Positions 5,717-7,300 of a stretch of 7,300 nucleotides of DNA are shown piece by piece. The position numbers and the translations under genes are program-made. How positions within the stretch are numbered: the first letter of the stretch is position 1; every line of letters begins with the position of its first letter. The notes below the pieces were generated by a model, which saw only the letters and a list, made by a program, of their open reading frames with translations, had not been told where the DNA came from and did not search any database. The DNA is from Nostoc sp. GT001 (GTDB taxonomy: Bacteria; Cyanobacteriota; Cyanobacteriia; Cyanobacteriales; Nostocaceae), in contig NZ_JAUDRJ010000002.1 in NCBI RefSeq assembly GCF_030382115.1, positions 61,980-69,279 on the forward strand. Reading direction: 5' to 3'.

Positions 5717-7111
5717 TTATATATCTAAAACAAGCTGTTTTTCTTGCTCCAGTTCCTTCTTTATCCAGGCAAGTTGCTGTCCAATGGCTAGGTGCTGCAT
5801 TGGTACTTTTGTCTCATATCCCTTTGCTTTTAAAATGGGCGTTACCTCCTGTCTGTAAAGCTTGCCCGTCAAGAATACAAACTCTATTTCCGGGGACGCA
5901 ACTTGTATGAGGTTTTCTGCTACTTGTTGCGCCCATAGTATACGTTCCTGATGTGATAAGGAATAGGGGGATTTGTCGTAGGGTTTGATGATTGCTTCTG
6001 GGTTAATAACTTGATGTAAAGGTGAGAGGATATACCATCTTGACTCTTGTTCTTCTACGTAGCGACGGCACGCTTGAAAGTGCTGGGAATAATATAAGTC
6101 TTTGGCGGCAGCAGGGTAGGTAAGCTGCTTGCCACATCCAGCAACCAGGTAGACTTTTTCCTTGGGAGTGAACTTTCTGTAGGTGCTGATCACCAGATTG
6201 AGGTTGTGGGCGATTCTTCCCATAGTATGCGTCCGTCCTTTGTTTGTCAGCCGAGGGTCAATCCTATGTCGGTTGAGAACCCTGCAAACATGACAGTTGC
6301 ACTTTGGCGCATAGTGGGTTGGTATCCGAATTAATTTTTCCTCGTGGCTGACGAACATCCCACCGCCTAGTCCTTCCCGGATAAAAGTTGAACCATCAAA
6401 GGATAGTCCCATCTGAATAAAAGCTTTGGCATACTGGGGCGAGCATAATCCAAAAACGTGCAGGTGAGCATTTGGCTCGTGCAATGGTGCGATGGCTACG
6501 CCCGCCGCAGGCATCGCACCCGCTTTCGGCAATACTCGTTCCGAGTTAATTAGCGATCTCACAACTTGAGTGATTGTTTTGATAATGTGTAAGTTAATCG
6601 AATACTCTCTCGCCTGGGAAACAAGCCCACCGATGCCGAGATGACGGTATCCCAGTCCCAAAAGATATTTTGCTACTTCAAGGCGTTCACTGAGAGACTG
6701 CCCGTGGATGACTGCTAGGGGTATTCTGTTGGGAAGATAACTTTTAGCAAGTTGGATAAATGTTTCTGCTTGTTTAAGGTTGTATTCTTGCCGTTCCCTG
6801 ATATTTTCTCCAACAAGTAAATGGTCGGGACAAACAATAATATCGCCGACCTTTGAGCGTTCTCGATATCTATGAATAGACCAGTGGGCATCAACATATT
6901 TACCGTTTAGAGTGGGGATATCTTGCTCACGGTAGTTAAATGATCCACAGTCATGAATAATGGGACTATCTGGAACAATTTCTGCCTTGATTGCGAGTGA
7001 GTATAGCCACCCCACAGGCTGATACTCAAGCAACTGCCAGATTGGAATTTTTTCACCCTTGCTTCTAACAAAATCGCTCTTACCCAATACTGGATAGAAA
7101 CCTAATTTCAT
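5717..7111 (-). CDS. DpdA-like / TGT-like transglycosylase fused to a DUF6884-like domain
   Basis: A base-exchange enzyme of the tRNA-guanine transglycosylase superfamily, which swaps guanine for a 7-deazaguanine in nucleic acid. Residues 1-310 form the TGT-like barrel. HDCGSF (53-58) carries the Asp54 general-base equivalent, LGIGGL (158-163) matches the IGGL loop, HVFGL (218-222) matches the strand before the nucleophile, and SFDGS (237-241) carries Asp239, the nucleophile equivalent. The zinc site is complete: Cys271, Cys273, Cys276 and His302, in the exact CxCxxC-x25-H arrangement of TGT. The LPTRSGR signature of queuosine Tgt is absent, so the enzyme is closer to DpdA/archaeal types, and DNA is a possible substrate. 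Residues about 318-452 resemble DUF6884 (GCGKQLTYPAAAKDLY, WYILSPLHQVINPE, PYDKS, FLTGKLY). A palindromic repeat is inserted in frame at residues 196-208. No ribosome-binding site is evident. Calling it a DNA rather than RNA enzyme is inference. Confidence 0.82.
   Translation of the reverse strand: MKLGFYPVLGKSDFVRSKGEKIPIWQLLEYQPVGWLYSLAIKAEIVPDSPIIHDCGSFNYREQDIPTLNGKYVDAHWSIHRYRERSKVGDIIVCPDHLLVGENIRERQEYNLKQAETFIQLAKSYLPNRIPLAVIHGQSLSERLEVAKYLLGLGYRHLGIGGLVSQAREYSINLHIIKTITQVVRSLINSERVLPKAGAMPAAGVAIAPLHEPNAHLHVFGLCSPQYAKAFIQMGLSFDGSTFIREGLGGGMFVSHEEKLIRIPTHYAPKCNCHVCRVLNRHRIDPRLTNKGRTHTMGRIAHNLNLVISTYRKFTPKEKVYLVAGCGKQLTYPAAAKDLYYSQHFQACRRYVEEQESRWYILSPLHQVINPEAIIKPYDKSPYSLSHQERILWAQQVAENLIQVASPEIEFVFLTGKLYRQEVTPILKAKGYETKVPMQHLAIGQQLAWIKKELEQEKQLVLDI
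6486..6520. repeat. GC-rich cyanobacterial palindromic repeat inserted in frame
   Basis: GGTGCGATG (6486-6494) and CATCGCACC (6512-6520) form a perfect 9-bp stem around 17 bases containing GCTACGCCCGCCGCAGG. This GC-rich unit, translated as AMPAAGVAIA, is of a type I recognise as scattered through Nostocales genomes (small dispersed repeats). It stands out from the AT-rich surroundings and adds about 11 residues just before the HLHVFGL strand of the transglycosylase without breaking the frame. Confidence 0.7.
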
Positions 7112-7150
7112 AGTATTTAAACGAGCAGAAGTTGATTTACATTCGTTAAG

Positions 7151-7300
7151 TTAACCCTCTGCTTGGAAAGGGCTAACTAGTAGATATCTGTATTTATTTG
7201 CAATATTCAGAAGATACTGCCGCCAACGGTTAGATACTCTTGTAGCAAGAGTGCTAATATCACTTGCTGGAATTTCTTCTGCTTCAGTTTCAAAAGCATA
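7151..7300 (-). CDS. C-terminal end of an unidentified protein (partial)
   Basis: Reading the minus strand from base 7300 gives 49 codons and a TAA (7151-7153), ending RYLLVSPFQAEG. The N-terminus lies beyond the window. Composition is protein-like (STLATRVSNRWRQYLL then NIANKYRYLL), with an amphipathic helix, but I do not recognise the family. The stop is 39 bases before the transglycosylase ATG on the same strand, so it is probably the preceding gene of the same unit. A second minus-strand frame is also open for about 30 codons here, which lowers confidence. Confidence 0.5.
   Translation of the reverse strand, partial: YAFETEAEEIPASDISTLATRVSNRWRQYLLNIANKYRYLLVSPFQAEG

Noticed and set aside
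6715..6897. Minus-strand 60-codon frame inside the transglycosylase
   Set aside because: It is out of frame within a region whose coding frame is fixed by family motifs.
5717..7111. Housekeeping queuosine tRNA transglycosylase (tgt)
   Set aside because: The zinc site and aspartates match, but the nucleophile region reads SFDGSTFIR rather than FDCVLPTR, and a DUF6884-like domain is fused, so the name tgt would mislead.
7236..7252. ACTCTTG-TAG-CAAGAGT hairpin as a terminator or operator
   Set aside because: A 7-bp stem inside the partial coding frame, with no T-run; probably incidental.
1..7300. CRISPR array, tRNA or rRNA genes
   Set aside because: I saw no regularly spaced direct repeats and no tRNA or rRNA signature on either strand.

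Overview
The window looks like accessory DNA from a filamentous (Nostoc/Anabaena-type) cyanobacterium. It is AT-rich and has one perfect HIP1 octamer (GCGATCGC, 3149-3156). It also has a short GC-rich palindrome of the type scattered through Nostocales genomes, here inserted inside a gene, and an ISAzo13-type transposase. No rRNA, tRNA, CRISPR array or housekeeping operon is visible. Organism and replicon type (chromosome or plasmid) are inferences.

Layout. 1-750 (+): 3' part of an ISAzo13-family transposase, cut by the window edge. It converges on a FolD-like gene at 808-2148 (-), and a strong 23-bp palindrome (848-896) lies inside the 3' end of that gene. 2227-2457 (-) and 2493-2906 (+) are two small genes diverging from a 35-bp gap; the second carries an EF-hand/TSP3-like calcium loop. 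2907-3197 is non-coding with two hairpins. 3198-4028 (-) and 4031-4486 (-) are two unrecognised genes 2 bp apart, probably translationally coupled. 4487-4845 is non-coding, with a hairpin upstream of the pair and a terminator for the next gene. 4846-5688 (-) encodes a protein with two zinc-knuckle-like repeats, an HNH/AP2-like phage-type domain and a possible helix-turn-helix. 5717-7111 (-) encodes a tRNA-guanine-transglycosylase-like enzyme of the DpdA type fused to a DUF6884-like domain. 7151-7300 (-) is the end of another gene, open at the window edge.

How they may work together. The minus-strand genes from 7300 to 4846 have short gaps (39 and 28 bp) and one clear terminator after 4846, so they probably form one transcription unit. 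Its most telling member is the transglycosylase, which keeps both catalytic aspartates and the complete Cys3-His zinc site but departs from bacterial queuosine Tgt elsewhere. Enzymes of this branch insert 7-deazaguanine bases into DNA (DpdA) or RNA. With a nuclease-like, zinc-binding DNA-interacting protein next to it, the unit is a candidate nucleic-acid modification module. The FolD-like protein, with an altered active site and cofactor loop, might supply or sense one-carbon units, but it is 3.5 kb away and the link is speculative. No preQ0 biosynthesis gene is in view, so any 7-deazaguanine precursor would have to come from the host.
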